This document shows, piece after piece, positions 34,535 to 45,274 of a DNA stretch of 64,000 nucleotides. The DNA is from Salinarimonas sp. GTDB lineage: Bacteria > Pseudomonadota > Alphaproteobacteria > Rhizobiales > Beijerinckiaceae. The translations under genes were made by a program, and so were the position numbers. Where the stretch lies: contig JAFIEI010000014.1 in the NCBI GenBank assembly GCA_020832565.1, forward strand, positions 1-64,000, in the 5' to 3' direction. The number at the start of each line of letters is the position of its first letter. Within the stretch, counting starts at the first letter, position 1. The notes beneath the pieces were generated by a model. That model ran no database searches. It saw only the letters and a program-made list of their open reading frames with translations, and was not told the origin of the DNA.

Positions 34535-35562
34535 TGGCTACGGTCAAGGCGAGCGAAGCGGAACGGACGCTCGCCAATCTTGGCGCGCAGGTTGCTGTCG
34601 TGTTGCTTCATGGTCCCGATGCCGGGCTTGTCTCCGAAAGGGGGCGTGTCCTCGCCGAAAAGACAGTCAGCGACCCGGAAGACCCCTTTCAACTGGTCCG
34701 TCTCGATGGTGATGCCGTCGCAAGCGATCCTGGCCGGCTCGCCGACGAGGTCGGCACGATCGCCATGTTCGGCGGGCGGCGGGTTATCCGTTTACGGGCG
34801 GGCTCGAAGAACCTGGCGCCGGCTGTCGAGGCCGCTCTCGCGACCGAGGCTGGAGATACGCTCGTCATAGTCGAAGCGGGAGATCTGGCAAAGTCAGCAC
34901 CACTTCGCAGCCTGTGCGAGAAGTCGCGCCAGGCATTGGCCGTCCCATGCTACCTCGATGACGGGCGGGATCTGGGGCAGGTCATTGATAGCAGCTTTCG
35001 CGAGGCCGGAATCAGTGTTTCACGTGAAACACGGCAATTGCTCATCGATTCCCTCGGTGGAGACAGACTCTCCACCCGGGCCGAGCTCGAAAAACTGATC
35101 CTCTACGCCCATGGACAAGAGCGTCTGGAGATCGAGGATGTCCAGGCCGTCGCCAGCAATGTCGCGGATCTGAAGACCGACATGCTGGTGGATGCTGCGT
35201 TTTGCGGCCAGATGACGGAAGCAGATCGCTATTTCAGGCGCCTGCGCGCCGAGGGTGCCGTTCCGCATGTCCTCCTCGGCGCATTGATCCGCCACGCCCT
35301 CAGCCTGCTGCCCAATGCTGCAGCGGTTGCGGGCGGTGACCTGCCCTCCCGGGTGATCGAAAACTGGCGCGGCCTCTTCTTCAAGCGCAAGGCTGCGGCA
35401 AAGACCCAACTCGAAATCTGGGACCCGGAGCGCCTCCGCGCCGCGATCGAGCGGCTTCAGGGAGCCGTACTCGAAACCCGACGCAATGCCGAACTGATCG
35501 ACACATTGACGTCGCGCGCCATCCTCGATATCGCTCGTGCCGCGCGCCGCAAGCGGCGTTGA
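34534..35562 (+). CDS. holA: DNA polymerase III delta subunit
   Basis: [17 protein letters not shown]...VVLLHGPDAGLVSERGR; position after lptE. Confidence 0.93.
   Translation: MATVKASEAERTLANLGAQVAVVLLHGPDAGLVSERGRVLAEKTVSDPEDPFQLVRLDGDAVASDPGRLADEVGTIAMFGGRRVIRLRAGSKNLAPAVEAALATEAGDTLVIVEAGDLAKSAPLRSLCEKSRQALAVPCYLDDGRDLGQVIDSSFREAGISVSRETRQLLIDSLGGDRLSTRAELEKLILYAHGQERLEIEDVQAVASNVADLKTDMLVDAAFCGQMTEADRYFRRLRAEGAVPHVLLGALIRHALSLLPNAAAVAGGDLPSRVIENWRGLFFKRKAAAKTQLEIWDPERLRAAIERLQGAVLETRRNAELIDTLTSRAILDIARAARRKRR
35016..35031. promoter_or_regulatory. parS: parS centromere site (perfect 16-bp palindrome)
   Basis: tgtttcacgtgaaaca, exact consensus, inside holA (encodes SVSRETR). Confidence 0.93.
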
Positions 35563-35584
35563 GGCGCGCGAGGATTCTCTGCGA

Positions 35585-36481
35585 TTATTCGCCTGCGACC
35601 ATGCGCGCGGAGTCGCGCAGACGCCGGCAAAGCTGGTCTAGCTGGTCGAGTGATCCGTAGCGGATCCGCAATTCCCCGCCGCTGCTCTTGTGATCGATGT
35701 TGACGCCCAGCCCGAGGACATCTTCCAGCGCCTGCTCGAGAGCGCGCGTATCGGGATCCTTCTCCGTCGTGTTGCGCTTTCGCGGACGCCGATTCGCTTC
35801 GTCACCCTGCTGAGCGAGACGCTCGACATCGCGGACATTCATCCCCTGATCACGGATACGCCTCGCCACACCCTCGGGATTGTCGATGCCCAGAAGCGCA
35901 CGCCCGTGCCCGGCGCTCAACTCACCGTCTTCCAGCATGACGCGCACGCTGTCGGGAAGCTTCAGCAGCCGCATCGTATTCGCGACATGGCTGCGGCTCT
36001 TGCCGATCACGGTGGCCAGATCGGTCTGGGAATAACCGAACTCGTCGAGAAGCCGCTGATAGCCGGCTGCTTCCTCGATTGGGTTCAGATCCGCGCGCTG
36101 GACGTTCTCGACGATGGCGAATTCGAGCGAGGTCCGGTCATCTGCCTCGACAATGACGATGGGAACATCGTGCAAGCCGGCGCGCTGTGCCGCCCGCCAG
36201 CGCCGCTCACCGGCAATGATCTCGTAGGCGCCGGCGAGATCAGGCAGCGCACGCACGACGATGGGCTGGATCACGCCTCGTTCGCGGATCGAATTGGCCA
36301 GATCCGCCAGATCGTCGTCGGAAAAGCTCTTGCGCGGGTTGCGCGGGTTCGGCTTGAGGAACTCGACCGGAACCCGCTTCTGCCCTCGGCTACGCTCGGT
36401 AACGTTCTCATCGTCACCGACATCGCCGATCAGCGCCGCGAGACCGCGCCCCAACCGTGCCCTGTTACCCTCTTCCGCCAT
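35585..36481 (-). CDS. parB: Chromosome partitioning protein ParB
   Basis: RLGRGLAALIGD; NPRNPRKSFSDDDLADLANSIRERGVIQPIVV; GERRWRAAQRAGL. Confidence 0.97.
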   Translation of the reverse strand: MAEEGNRARLGRGLAALIGDVGDDENVTERSRGQKRVPVEFLKPNPRNPRKSFSDDDLADLANSIRERGVIQPIVVRALPDLAGAYEIIAGERRWRAAQRAGLHDVPIVIVEADDRTSLEFAIVENVQRADLNPIEEAAGYQRLLDEFGYSQTDLATVIGKSRSHVANTMRLLKLPDSVRVMLEDGELSAGHGRALLGIDNPEGVARRIRDQGMNVRDVERLAQQGDEANRRPRKRNTTEKDPDTRALEQALEDVLGLGVNIDHKSSGGELRIRYGSLDQLDQLCRRLRDSARMVAGE

Positions 36482-36644
36482 AACCAACCCCTCCTCAGGC
36501 ATCCGGCCCGACCTCCGGATGCTAATCATGCCCGCCGCGCTACGCATCATCGCGGGACCACCTGCGGATCATCGCAGATCATCCTTTGGCCGCAGACGCA
36601 CCACAATCTTCGCGCTTGTGATGTGCCCGCAGCAAGCTGCAGCG

Positions 36645-37526
36645 TCAGGCCGCCTTCAAACCGCGTTCACGCTGGATGACTTCCGATGCCAGGCGCAAAT
36701 AGGCCTGCGACCCGGCGCATTTGAGATCGTAGAGCAGGACCGGTTTGCCGTGCGACGGCGCTTCCGAAACCCTGACATTGCGCGGAATCATCGTCTCGAA
36801 CACCTTGGCGCCCATGAATTCGCGGACATCCGAAACAACTTGTCCGGACAAATTATTGCGCGGATCATACATGGTGAGCACCACGCCGTGGATCTCGAGC
36901 CGGGGATTGATCGCGTGCTTGACCTGGTCGACCGTCCGAATCAGCTGGCTCAGCCCTTCCAGCGCAAAAAACTCACATTGCAACGGCACCAGCACCGCAT
37001 CGGCGGCGGCGAGCGCGTTGATCGTGAGAAGATTCAGCGATGGCGGGCAGTCGATCAGGATATAGGTGAAGGGTTCGGCCCGCAGATGATCGCCCAGCGC
37101 GAGGCCTTCGATCGCGAGACGCAGGCGATGGGCGCGATTACGTTCCTGCGAGATCTCCAGCTCCAGCCCCAGCAGATCCAGCGTCGACGGCGCCACATGC
37201 AGACCCGGGACGGCGGTTTCCATGATCGCACTGCGCAGATCCTGTTCGCCGCACAGCACATGGTAGGTCGAGACGTTGCGCATCTTGTGCTCGATCCCCA
37301 GACCCGTGGACGCATTGCCCTGTGGGTCGAGGTCGAGAATCAGCACCTTCTCGCCGATCGCGGCGAGCGCCGTTCCCAGATTGATTGCCGTCGTGGTCTT
37401 GCCGACGCCACCCTTCTGGTTGGCCAGGGCGAGGATGCGGGGGCGGGCGGTCCGGCCCGGGCGCGCCGGGTCGGGGACATCCCGCGCGGCATCTTGCAAT
37501 TCGCGGTCGAGGATATCGGTGGTCAT
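36645..37526 (-). CDS. parA: Chromosome partitioning ATPase ParA
   Basis: RILALANQKGGVGKTTTAINLGTALA; LDLDPQGNASTGLG. Confidence 0.97.
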   Translation of the reverse strand: MTTDILDRELQDAARDVPDPARPGRTARPRILALANQKGGVGKTTTAINLGTALAAIGEKVLILDLDPQGNASTGLGIEHKMRNVSTYHVLCGEQDLRSAIMETAVPGLHVAPSTLDLLGLELEISQERNRAHRLRLAIEGLALGDHLRAEPFTYILIDCPPSLNLLTINALAAADAVLVPLQCEFFALEGLSQLIRTVDQVKHAINPRLEIHGVVLTMYDPRNNLSGQVVSDVREFMGAKVFETMIPRNVRVSEAPSHGKPVLLYDLKCAGSQAYLRLASEVIQRERGLKAA

Positions 37527-37545
37527 GCTGCGGATCCCGATCGTG

Positions 37546-38226
37546 TCAGGCCGGCTTCAGTCCCGTGATGCGCAGGATGCGTCCTCTTGGATCGCTGATG
37601 CTCGGCGAAATCTCATTGTCGAATCTCCAGCATTTGAACGATTCGGTCAATTCGATCTCGGCCCTGTCACCCTTGGGAAACAGCCCCATGACCCCAGTTG
37701 TCAACAAGGGAGATGTCCAATCCAGCAATTTCGGCAGTGGCGCCAGCGCACGGGCAGTCACCACGTCCACGCGACCGACGAAATCCGCGATCACGTCTTC
37801 GATACGCGCATTGTGAACCCGGACCGGCGCAGCGGTAAGCCGCGCGACATGCCGAATGAAGGCGCATTTGCGGGCATTGCTCTCGACGCAATGCACCATC
37901 GGGCCCGGATCCGCATCTCCGCCTGCCGAATCGCTACCAGCGTTCTCGTGTTTGAGCATGATCGCGATGACGAGGCCCGGCAATCCCGCGCCGGAACCGA
38001 GATCGAGCCAGCGCCGCGCTTCCGGCGCGTGATGACGCAGCTGCAGCGAATCGGCGATGTGCCGCGTCCAGACATCATCGAGCGTCTTGCCACCGACGAG
38101 ATTCTTGGCGTTCTGCCAGATGTCCAGCTCGGTCACGAGGCAGATGAGATCGTCGAGTGTTTCACGTGAAACAGCGTCGCGGACGGATTCCGGAATCGCC
38201 GCCGGCACGGCTGCACGGCGACTCAT
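37546..38226 (-). CDS. rsmG: 16S rRNA (guanine527-N7)-methyltransferase RsmG
   Basis: [40 protein letters not shown]. Confidence 0.96.
   Translation of the reverse strand: MSRRAAVPAAIPESVRDAVSRETLDDLICLVTELDIWQNAKNLVGGKTLDDVWTRHIADSLQLRHHAPEARRWLDLGSGAGLPGLVIAIMLKHENAGSDSAGGDADPGPMVHCVESNARKCAFIRHVARLTAAPVRVHNARIEDVIADFVGRVDVVTARALAPLPKLLDWTSPLLTTGVMGLFPKGDRAEIELTESFKCWRFDNEISPSISDPRGRILRITGLKPA
38158..38173. promoter_or_regulatory. parS: parS centromere site (perfect 16-bp palindrome)
   Basis: tgtttcacgtgaaaca within the rsmG 5' coding region (encodes AVSRETLD). Confidence 0.94.
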
Positions 38227-40088
38227 TCTGCCGCATCCCGCCCGACCCGCTGCCGGCGAGCATGACCGGCGAGCAGGGTAATCGCCGCCGGCGTCATCCC
38301 CTCCATCCGCGCCGCTTGCCCCAGCGTGCGCGGACGCACTGCGGCCAGCTTGGCCCGCAACTCGTTCGACAGGCCCGGCAGATCGCCGAAATCGATATCC
38401 GCATCGAGCACGATGCCCTCGTCTCGGCGATGAGCGGCGATATCCGCAGCCTGTCGATCAAGATAGACGGCATAGGTCGCATCCGTCTCCAGACGTGCCG
38501 CGATGGCGCCCGGCACCGCCGACAGCGCCGGCCAGATCGCCACCAGCCGCGCCCAGTCGATATCCGGATAGGAGAGCAGCTGGAACGCGTTGCGGCGCAC
38601 CCCGTCGCGATTGAGCGTCAGCCCGGCCCGCGCCGCCTCGTTGGGCGTGAGGCTGTGCACTGCGAGCATGGCCCGGGCCCCGGCGAGCGAATCCTCGCGC
38701 GCGCGGAAATGCGCAGCGCGGCGTTCACCGACGCAGCCGATCGAGATCCCGCGCGAGGTCAGCCTTTCGTCGGCATTATCGATTCGCAGGCTCAGACGAT
38801 ATTCCGAGCGGGAGGTAAACATCCGGTAAGGCTCGCTGACCCCGCGCGTCACCAGGTCATCGATGAGCACGCCGATATAGGATTCCGCCCGGTCGAAGAC
38901 GATCCCGTCGCAGTCACCGGCGCGCCGTGCCGCGTTGATCCCGGCGACCAGCCCCTGTGCCCCGGCCTCTTCGTAACCCGTGGTGCCGTTGATCTGGCCG
39001 GCGAGGAACAACCCGCTAATTGCCTTGGTCTCAAGCGTCGGCCCCAGATTACGCGGATCGACATAGTCGTATTCGATGGCATAGCCGGGTTTCAGCATCA
39101 CCGCGCGCTCGAGACCGGGTATGCCCTGCAGGATCCCCTGCTGCACATCCTCGGGCAAGGATGTCGAAATCCCGTTCGGATAGACCGTGACATCGTCGAG
39201 GCCTTCCGGCTCGAGAAAGATCTGATGGGCCTCGCGATCGGCGAAGCGCACGACCTTGTCCTCGATCGAGGGGCAATAGCGCGGCCCCGTCCCCGAGATA
39301 TCCCCGGAATACATCGGCGCGCGGTGCAGATTGGCGCGGATCAGATCATGCGCCTCGCGGCTGGTCCGGGTGATGCCGCAGGAGACCTGCGGGGTGGTGA
39401 TGCGCTCCGTCAGATCCGAAAACGGCACCGGATCATCGTCGGCTTCCTGGATATCGACGCCGGCCCAGTCGATCGTGCGCCCGTCGAGACGTGGCGGCGT
39501 CCCCGTCTTCAGACGGCCGAGATCGAAACCGAACCGGTCGAGGGTGGCGGAAAGCCCGAGCGCCGGCTTCTCCCCAGCCCGCCCCGCGGGGATCTTGCGT
39601 TCGCCGATATGGATCAGCCCGCGCAGGAAGGTGCCCGTGGTGATGACCACCGCGCCGGTGCGCACCACGCTGCCGTCGGCGAGCACGAGCGCCTCGACGC
39701 GGCCCTCCTTCACGACGATGTCGTCCGCCTCCCCCTCGATCACGGTCAGACCGGGCGTAGCGGCGATCTCCGCCTGCATGGCGCGGGAATAGAGCTTGCG
39801 ATCGGCCTGGCTGCGCGGACCGCGCACGGCCGGTCCCTTGCGACGATTGAGCAGGCGGAACTGGATGCCGGCCAGATCGGCGATGCGCCCCATCAGCCCG
39901 TCCAGCGCATCGATCTCGCGCACCAGATGGCCCTTGCCGAGCCCGCCGATGGCCGGATTGCACGACATCGCGCCGATCGTATCGCGGCGGTGGGTCACGA
40001 GCGCGGTCCTGGCACCGAGCCGCGCGGATGCCGCGGCGGCCTCGGTGCCGGCATGTCCGCCACCCACGACGATCACATCATAATCCAT
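38223..40088 (-). CDS. mnmG: tRNA uridine 5-carboxymethylaminomethyl modification enzyme MnmG (GidA)
   Basis: [33 protein letters not shown]; overlaps the rsmG start. Confidence 0.97.
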   Translation of the reverse strand: MDYDVIVVGGGHAGTEAAAASARLGARTALVTHRRDTIGAMSCNPAIGGLGKGHLVREIDALDGLMGRIADLAGIQFRLLNRRKGPAVRGPRSQADRKLYSRAMQAEIAATPGLTVIEGEADDIVVKEGRVEALVLADGSVVRTGAVVITTGTFLRGLIHIGERKIPAGRAGEKPALGLSATLDRFGFDLGRLKTGTPPRLDGRTIDWAGVDIQEADDDPVPFSDLTERITTPQVSCGITRTSREAHDLIRANLHRAPMYSGDISGTGPRYCPSIEDKVVRFADREAHQIFLEPEGLDDVTVYPNGISTSLPEDVQQGILQGIPGLERAVMLKPGYAIEYDYVDPRNLGPTLETKAISGLFLAGQINGTTGYEEAGAQGLVAGINAARRAGDCDGIVFDRAESYIGVLIDDLVTRGVSEPYRMFTSRSEYRLSLRIDNADERLTSRGISIGCVGERRAAHFRAREDSLAGARAMLAVHSLTPNEAARAGLTLNRDGVRRNAFQLLSYPDIDWARLVAIWPALSAVPGAIAARLETDATYAVYLDRQAADIAAHRRDEGIVLDADIDFGDLPGLSNELRAKLAAVRPRTLGQAARMEGMTPAAITLLAGHARRQRVGRDAAE

Positions 40089-40224
40089 GGTCCGGATCCG
40101 CTTCGGTCTGAATTGCGCTTCGTGCCGCCAGCGTCTCACGCCCCGGCATTGTCGGTAAAACGCCCTGTGGATACAGGAAAACGCCCCGATTTCAAAGGCT
40201 TTCCGCCCTTATCCGGCTGGAAGC

Positions 40225-40917
40225 TCAGAATCGCAGCACCCGCAACAGCCGCGCCACGTCGAGCAGGGCCACGAGCGCCGACGCGATATAGGTATAGGCC
40301 GCCGCGCGCAGCACAGAGCGCGCCGCGGGAAGGTCGCGCTCCTTCAGATAACCACCCTTTTCGAGGATCGGCAGGGCGCGGTTGAAGCTCGCATCCATTT
40401 CCACGGGGAGGGTGAGGACATGGATGAGCACCCTCGAGCCGAGCAGCGCGATGACCACACCGATCTGCAGCACGATCAGGATCGGCGACTTGACCAGGAT
40501 CGCCACGAGCGGCGCCAGCGCGAGAATGATCGCGGCTGCGACCTCGATGGAGCGCACGGACCCCGCCAACCGCACCCGCGTCGTCAGCAACGTATCGCCA
40601 TCCGCGTGCTGCATGGCGTGCGACGCCTCGTGGGCGGCGACGGCGACGGCGGTGACCGAGCGGCCGTCGTAATTGTCCGGCGAGAGCCGCACAACGCGCT
40701 CGATCGGGTCGTAATGATCGGCGCCGGGCTGCGCCAGTTCGACGCGCACGTCGGGCAATCCGGCAAGTTCGAGCAGGTGGCGCGCGAGCTCACCCCCGGT
40801 TCCCGGAAAATCCTCGCGCTCCGCCGCATGCTTGCGCATGGCGGTGCGCACCCACCATTGCGGCAGGAAGACGAGCGCGAGAAACGCTGCAGCGAGAATG
40901 AAGAGGATCAACGCCAT
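40225..40917 (-). CDS. YugP-like zinc metallopeptidase
   Basis: VAVAAHEASHAMQHADG (HExxH); N-terminal TM; DNYDGRSVTAVAVAAHE typical of this family. Confidence 0.88.
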   Translation of the reverse strand: MALILFILAAAFLALVFLPQWWVRTAMRKHAAEREDFPGTGGELARHLLELAGLPDVRVELAQPGADHYDPIERVVRLSPDNYDGRSVTAVAVAAHEASHAMQHADGDTLLTTRVRLAGSVRSIEVAAAIILALAPLVAILVKSPILIVLQIGVVIALLGSRVLIHVLTLPVEMDASFNRALPILEKGGYLKERDLPAARSVLRAAAYTYIASALVALLDVARLLRVLRF

Positions 40918-41054
40918 GGTATGGCATTAGATAGGATGTCCGCCGGCGAAAGCGAAGCCCGAAGGTATGGCCGCATGGGGGAAAATCGCCGCAGGCATGC
41001 ACCTGCGCGCTTTCCTTCGGGGCGTCAATTCACATATACCGGGTCACGCGACTG

Positions 41055-41795
41055 ATGCGTCGCTTCGAGCCGGGAGAGAGCATCGACATGGTGGGCGAGG
41101 ATTTGTTGGGCGAAATCAAGATCTGCGGTTTGCGCGATATCACGGCACTCGATGCCGCGCTCGCCTGTGGCGCGGATCTCGTGGGTTTCGTGCAGTTTCC
41201 CAAAAGCCCCCGGCATATCGATCTCGCTCACGCGCGCCCGCTCGCGCAGCACGCGGCCGGCAAGGCGCTGCGGGTCGCGCTCGCCGTCGATCCGGACGAC
41301 GCCGCAGTGGAAGCGATCCTCGCCGCCATCGATCCCGAGATCCTGCAATTGCACGGTCGGGAAACACCACAGCGTGTCGCGGATATCCGCCGGCGCTTCG
41401 GCGTGCCGGTGATGAAGGCGATCGGTATCGCCGCCGAGGCGGATCTGGCGCTGATCGCCGATTATCGCGAACCGTGCGATCGCATCCTCGTCGATGCCAA
41501 GCCGCCGACCACCCCGGAGGCCCTGCCCGGCGGCAACGGCCTCACCTTCGACTGGCGCCTGGTGGAGAAGCTCGACGACAAGGCCGGGCTGATGTTGTCA
41601 GGCGGATTGAATCCGGCCAATGTCGGGGAAGCGATCGCCCTGACAGGGGTCGGCGCGGTCGATGTTTCCTCGGGCGTGGAACGCGCGCCCGGTGACAAGG
41701 ACCCGCAAAGAATAGCACAATTCATCGAGGCCGCCCGCGCGGCCTTCCGGCAGCGCAATATGCCCCCGGCGAAAGAGAAGGCGAAATCGGCGTGA
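41055..41795 (+). CDS. trpF: Phosphoribosylanthranilate isomerase (start may be 41088)
   Basis: [65 protein letters not shown]. Confidence 0.95.
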   Translation: MRRFEPGESIDMVGEDLLGEIKICGLRDITALDAALACGADLVGFVQFPKSPRHIDLAHARPLAQHAAGKALRVALAVDPDDAAVEAILAAIDPEILQLHGRETPQRVADIRRRFGVPVMKAIGIAAEADLALIADYREPCDRILVDAKPPTTPEALPGGNGLTFDWRLVEKLDDKAGLMLSGGLNPANVGEAIALTGVGAVDVSSGVERAPGDKDPQRIAQFIEAARAAFRQRNMPPAKEKAKSA

Positions 41796-43042
41796 ACGCA
41801 CCGCAAACCCCAAATTCCTTCCGCAACGGCCCGGATGAGACCGGCCATTTCGGACGTTTCGGCGGCCGTTTCGTCGCCGAAACGCTGATGCCCAATATCC
41901 TCGAACTGCAGGAAGCCTATGAGGCCGCCAAGGTCGACCCGGCTTTTGCGCAGGAGATGGAGAGCTATCTCAAGCATTATGTCGGGCGGCCGAGCCCGCT
42001 CTATTATGCCGAGCGGTTCACCGAGCATCTGCGCGAGAAGGCGAAGGCGGCTGGCAAGAGCGGCGGTGCCAAGGTCTATCTCAAGCGCGACGAGCTCAAT
42101 CATACCGGCGCGCACAAGGTCAACAACGTGCTCGGCCAGATCCTTCTGGCCCGTCGCATGGGCAAGAAGCGCATCATTGCCGAGACCGGCGCCGGCCAGC
42201 ACGGGGTGGCGACGGCGACGCTCTGCGCGCGGTTCGGCCTCGATTGCGTCGTCTATATGGGCGCCGTCGATGTGGAGCGGCAGCGCCCCAACGTGTTTCG
42301 CATGAACATGCTCGGCGCCGAGGTGATCCCGGTGCAATCGGGCTCGAAGACACTCAAGGATGCGATGAACGAGGCCCTGCGCGACTGGGTCACCAATGTG
42401 GATACGACGTTCTACTGCATCGGCACGGTGGCGGGCCCGCATCCCTATCCCGCCATGGTGCGCGATTTCCAGGCGGTGATCGGCACCGAGGCCAAGGCGC
42501 AGATGCTCGAAGCCGAGGGTCGCCTGCCGGATTCGCTGATCGCGGCAATCGGCGGCGGCTCGAACGCGATCGGCCTGTTCCATCCCTTCCTCGATGATGC
42601 CTCCGTCGAAATCTACGGGGTCGAGGCAGCGGGCCACGGGGTCGATAGCGGCGAGCATGCCGCCTCGCTGTCCGGCGGCAAGCCCGGCGTGCTGCACGGC
42701 AACCGCACCTACCTCCTGATGAACGGCGACGGCCAGATTACCGACGCGCATTCGATCTCGGCGGGTCTCGATTATCCCGGTATCGGCCCCGAGCATGCCT
42801 GGCTGCACGAATCGGGCCGCGTGAAATACATCCATGCCACCGACAAGGAGGCGCTGGACGCCTTCCAGCTGATGTCGAAGCTCGAGGGCATCATTCCCGC
42901 ACTGGAGCCCTCACACGCCATCGCCAAGGCCGGCGAGATCGCCATGGACAAGCCGCAGGACCACCTGATGATCATCAATCTGTGCGGACGCGGCGACAAG
43001 GACATCTTCACCGTGGCCGAGCATCTGGGGGGTGGGTTGTGA
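41792..43042 (+). CDS. trpB: Tryptophan synthase beta subunit
   Basis: [43 protein letters not shown]. Confidence 0.98.
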   Translation: MNAPQTPNSFRNGPDETGHFGRFGGRFVAETLMPNILELQEAYEAAKVDPAFAQEMESYLKHYVGRPSPLYYAERFTEHLREKAKAAGKSGGAKVYLKRDELNHTGAHKVNNVLGQILLARRMGKKRIIAETGAGQHGVATATLCARFGLDCVVYMGAVDVERQRPNVFRMNMLGAEVIPVQSGSKTLKDAMNEALRDWVTNVDTTFYCIGTVAGPHPYPAMVRDFQAVIGTEAKAQMLEAEGRLPDSLIAAIGGGSNAIGLFHPFLDDASVEIYGVEAAGHGVDSGEHAASLSGGKPGVLHGNRTYLLMNGDGQITDAHSISAGLDYPGIGPEHAWLHESGRVKYIHATDKEALDAFQLMSKLEGIIPALEPSHAIAKAGEIAMDKPQDHLMIINLCGRGDKDIFTVAEHLGGGL

Positions 43043-43875
43043 ACAGCCGCATCGAAAACCGTTTCGCGCAATGCCGTGCCGAGGGGCGCGCTGCGCTCGT
43101 GACCTATGTCATGGCCGGCGATCCCGATCCTGAAACCTCGCTCGCGGTGATGCGGGCCCTGCCGAAGGCCGGGGCGGATATCGTGGAATTCGGCATGCCG
43201 TTTACCGATCCGATGGCCGATGGCCCGGCGATCCAGGCAGCGGGTTTGCGGGCGCTCAGAGCCGGCCAGGATACTGTCAAGACGCTCGAGCTCGTGCGGC
43301 GTTTTCGCGAGGAAGATGCTGAGACGCCGGTGATCCTGATGGGTTATTTCAACCCGGTCGAGCAATACGGCGTCACGCGCTTCATCCATGATGCGAAAAC
43401 TGCCGGCGTCGACGGGCTGATCATCGTCGATCTCCCGCCGGAAGAAGACGACCAGCTCTGCATCCCGGCCCTCGAAGCCGGGCTCGCCTTCATCCGGCTT
43501 GCCACGCCCACCACCGACGACAAGCGCCTGCCGGCGGTGCTGAAACATACCGGCGGCTTCGTCTATTACGTCTCGATCACCGGCATTACCGGCGCGGCGA
43601 CGCCCGATTTCGACAAGGTCTCCGGCGCGGTCGGGCGCATCAAGCGCCATACGGATCTGCCCGTCGTGGTCGGTTTCGGTGTCAAGAACGGCGAGCATGC
43701 CGAGGCGATCGCGCGGGGTGCCGACGGGGTCGTGGTCGGCTCCGCCCTGATCGCCGCGCTCGAAGCCACCTACGATGATCAGGGCCAAGCCACGGCGCAA
43801 AGCATCCCCGCCGTCGAGGCGCTGGTGCGTGATCTCGCCGCCGGCGTGCGCCGCGCTGCCAAGGCCGATGCCTGA
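43039..43875 (+). CDS. trpA: Tryptophan synthase alpha subunit (GTG start approximate)
   Basis: [31 protein letters not shown]-type overlap with trpB. Confidence 0.97.
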   Translation: MNSRIENRFAQCRAEGRAALVTYVMAGDPDPETSLAVMRALPKAGADIVEFGMPFTDPMADGPAIQAAGLRALRAGQDTVKTLELVRRFREEDAETPVILMGYFNPVEQYGVTRFIHDAKTAGVDGLIIVDLPPEEDDQLCIPALEAGLAFIRLATPTTDDKRLPAVLKHTGGFVYYVSITGITGAATPDFDKVSGAVGRIKRHTDLPVVVGFGVKNGEHAEAIARGADGVVVGSALIAALEATYDDQGQATAQSIPAVEALVRDLAAGVRRAAKADA

Positions 43876-43895
43876 TCGCAGAATGCGCCTCGGTC

Positions 43896-44726
43896 TCAGG
43901 TCGCGATGAATTTCATCTTGTGGGCGCGGTAGTGATCAATGATCGCTGCCGCCGTCTCCTCGATGGAGCGACGCGTGACATCGATCATCGGCCAGCGATT
44001 GCGGGAAAACAGCCGCTTTGAATAAGCGATCTCCTCCGCTACGGCGGCGCGGTCGGTATAATCGGTTTTCTCGGAGGCATGCAGACTGAGAATCCGATTC
44101 TCCCGGATCTGGACGATGCGCTCAGGCGAGGCGATCAGCCCGACGATCAGCGGCTTCTTCGCACTCTCCACATGCGGCGGGAGTGGAATCCCCGGCACCA
44201 ACGGAATATTCGCCGTCTTGAGACCGCGATTGGCCAGATAGATCGCCGTCGGCGTCTTCGAGGTACGGCTGACCCCGAGCAGCAACACGTCGGCATCCTC
44301 GATATCGTCGGGCAATTGCCCGTCGTCATGCATCAGCGTGAAATTCATCGCATCGATGCGCTTGAAATAATCCGCATTGAGCATGTGCTGCGCGCCCGGC
44401 CGTGCCGTCGAATCAGCGCCGAGATAGGCTTTGAACAGCCCGTGGACGGGCGAGAGCACGGCAAGGCAGGGCGAGCCGGTTTCGCGACAGGCATGCTCCA
44501 GGCGCTCTGCCAGCTCGTTCTCGACCAGCGTATAGAGCACGATTCCGGGCGCCGCCTCGATCTCGGCAAGCACGCGTTCGAGCTGCTGCGGCGAGCGCAC
44601 CAGCGGATAGACGTGCTCGATGGCGGAGACACCCTCGTATTGCGCCGTCGCTGCCCGGGCCACGGTGATCAGGGTCTCGCCGGTCGAATCGGAAACGAGA
44701 TGAAGATGAAAAAAGCTGCGTCCCAT
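43896..44726 (-). CDS. ppsR: Pyruvate, water dikinase/PPDK regulatory protein family (DUF299; kinase-pyrophosphorylase)
   Basis: [54 protein letters not shown]. Confidence 0.94.
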   Translation of the reverse strand: MGRSFFHLHLVSDSTGETLITVARAATAQYEGVSAIEHVYPLVRSPQQLERVLAEIEAAPGIVLYTLVENELAERLEHACRETGSPCLAVLSPVHGLFKAYLGADSTARPGAQHMLNADYFKRIDAMNFTLMHDDGQLPDDIEDADVLLLGVSRTSKTPTAIYLANRGLKTANIPLVPGIPLPPHVESAKKPLIVGLIASPERIVQIRENRILSLHASEKTDYTDRAAVAEEIAYSKRLFSRNRWPMIDVTRRSIEETAAAIIDHYRAHKMKFIAT

Positions 44727-45011
44727 GCCCGGCCCCAAATCCTCCGTCCCGACTGATTCGGGGTGCCCCGTCGCGAAATCGACGCCCACCCCGCTTGCCC
44801 GAAGCCATGCATTCCACGACGCGAGTTTTCCCGCAAGCATTCTGCGTCCTGTGGATGGATTCGGAGAGGGCGGCGCAATCCACCGGAGGCCTGCGCGAGT
44901 CGGGGATGATCATCAACAATCGCGATTCCGTGGAAGCGCGAATCCGCATCGATGGGGGAATCGGGTGTCAGGCGATTCGGCCCGGTACGACACATGATGC
45001 CTATAGCGGCG

Positions 45012-45053
45012 TTAACGTCTTGTTAAGGAATGGATTCGTTAACGATCCGTTAA
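45012..45053. promoter_or_regulatory. Two tandem TTAA-N7-TTAA CtrA-type boxes (45012-45026 and 45039-45053)
   Basis: ttaacgtcttgttaa and ttaacgatccgttaa, both exact with 7-nt spacers, start-to-start 27 nt. Confidence 0.8.
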
Positions 45054-45072
45054 CAGATCAAAGCCCATTTGA

Positions 45073-45081
45073 TTATCCACA
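45073..45081 (+). promoter_or_regulatory. Consensus DnaA box
   Basis: ttatccaca, exact consensus. Confidence 0.75.
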
Positions 45082-45274
45082 GCTCGATCTTGCAGCGCTG
45101 TGGACGGGCTGGGGAGGATCTTGTGCGGGCGGACTCGGGCCTCCAAGAAAAAACCAATAGAGATTCTAGATTCAAAAATTGTTTTTTTGATTCGTCCGCA
45201 AGGCGTTGATCGCATCGTCTGCGGGTCTTATCGAAGTGACATGCGGTGCGTGAAGCAGAGCGCATCGTGAGGGA

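Larger units (their letters stand above)
44727..45274. other. oriC: Putative chromosomal replication origin (oriC), ppsR-hemE intergenic region
   Basis: Contains DnaA box TTATCCACA (45073-45081), near-match tgtgga elements, two tandem CtrA boxes (45012-45053) and an AT-rich tract (about 45145-45195). Next to hemE as in Caulobacter oriC; parABS nearby. Confidence 0.78.

Noticed and set aside
38157-40385. 742-aa plus-strand ORF
   Set aside because: Antisense to mnmG; composition typical of a shadow ORF.
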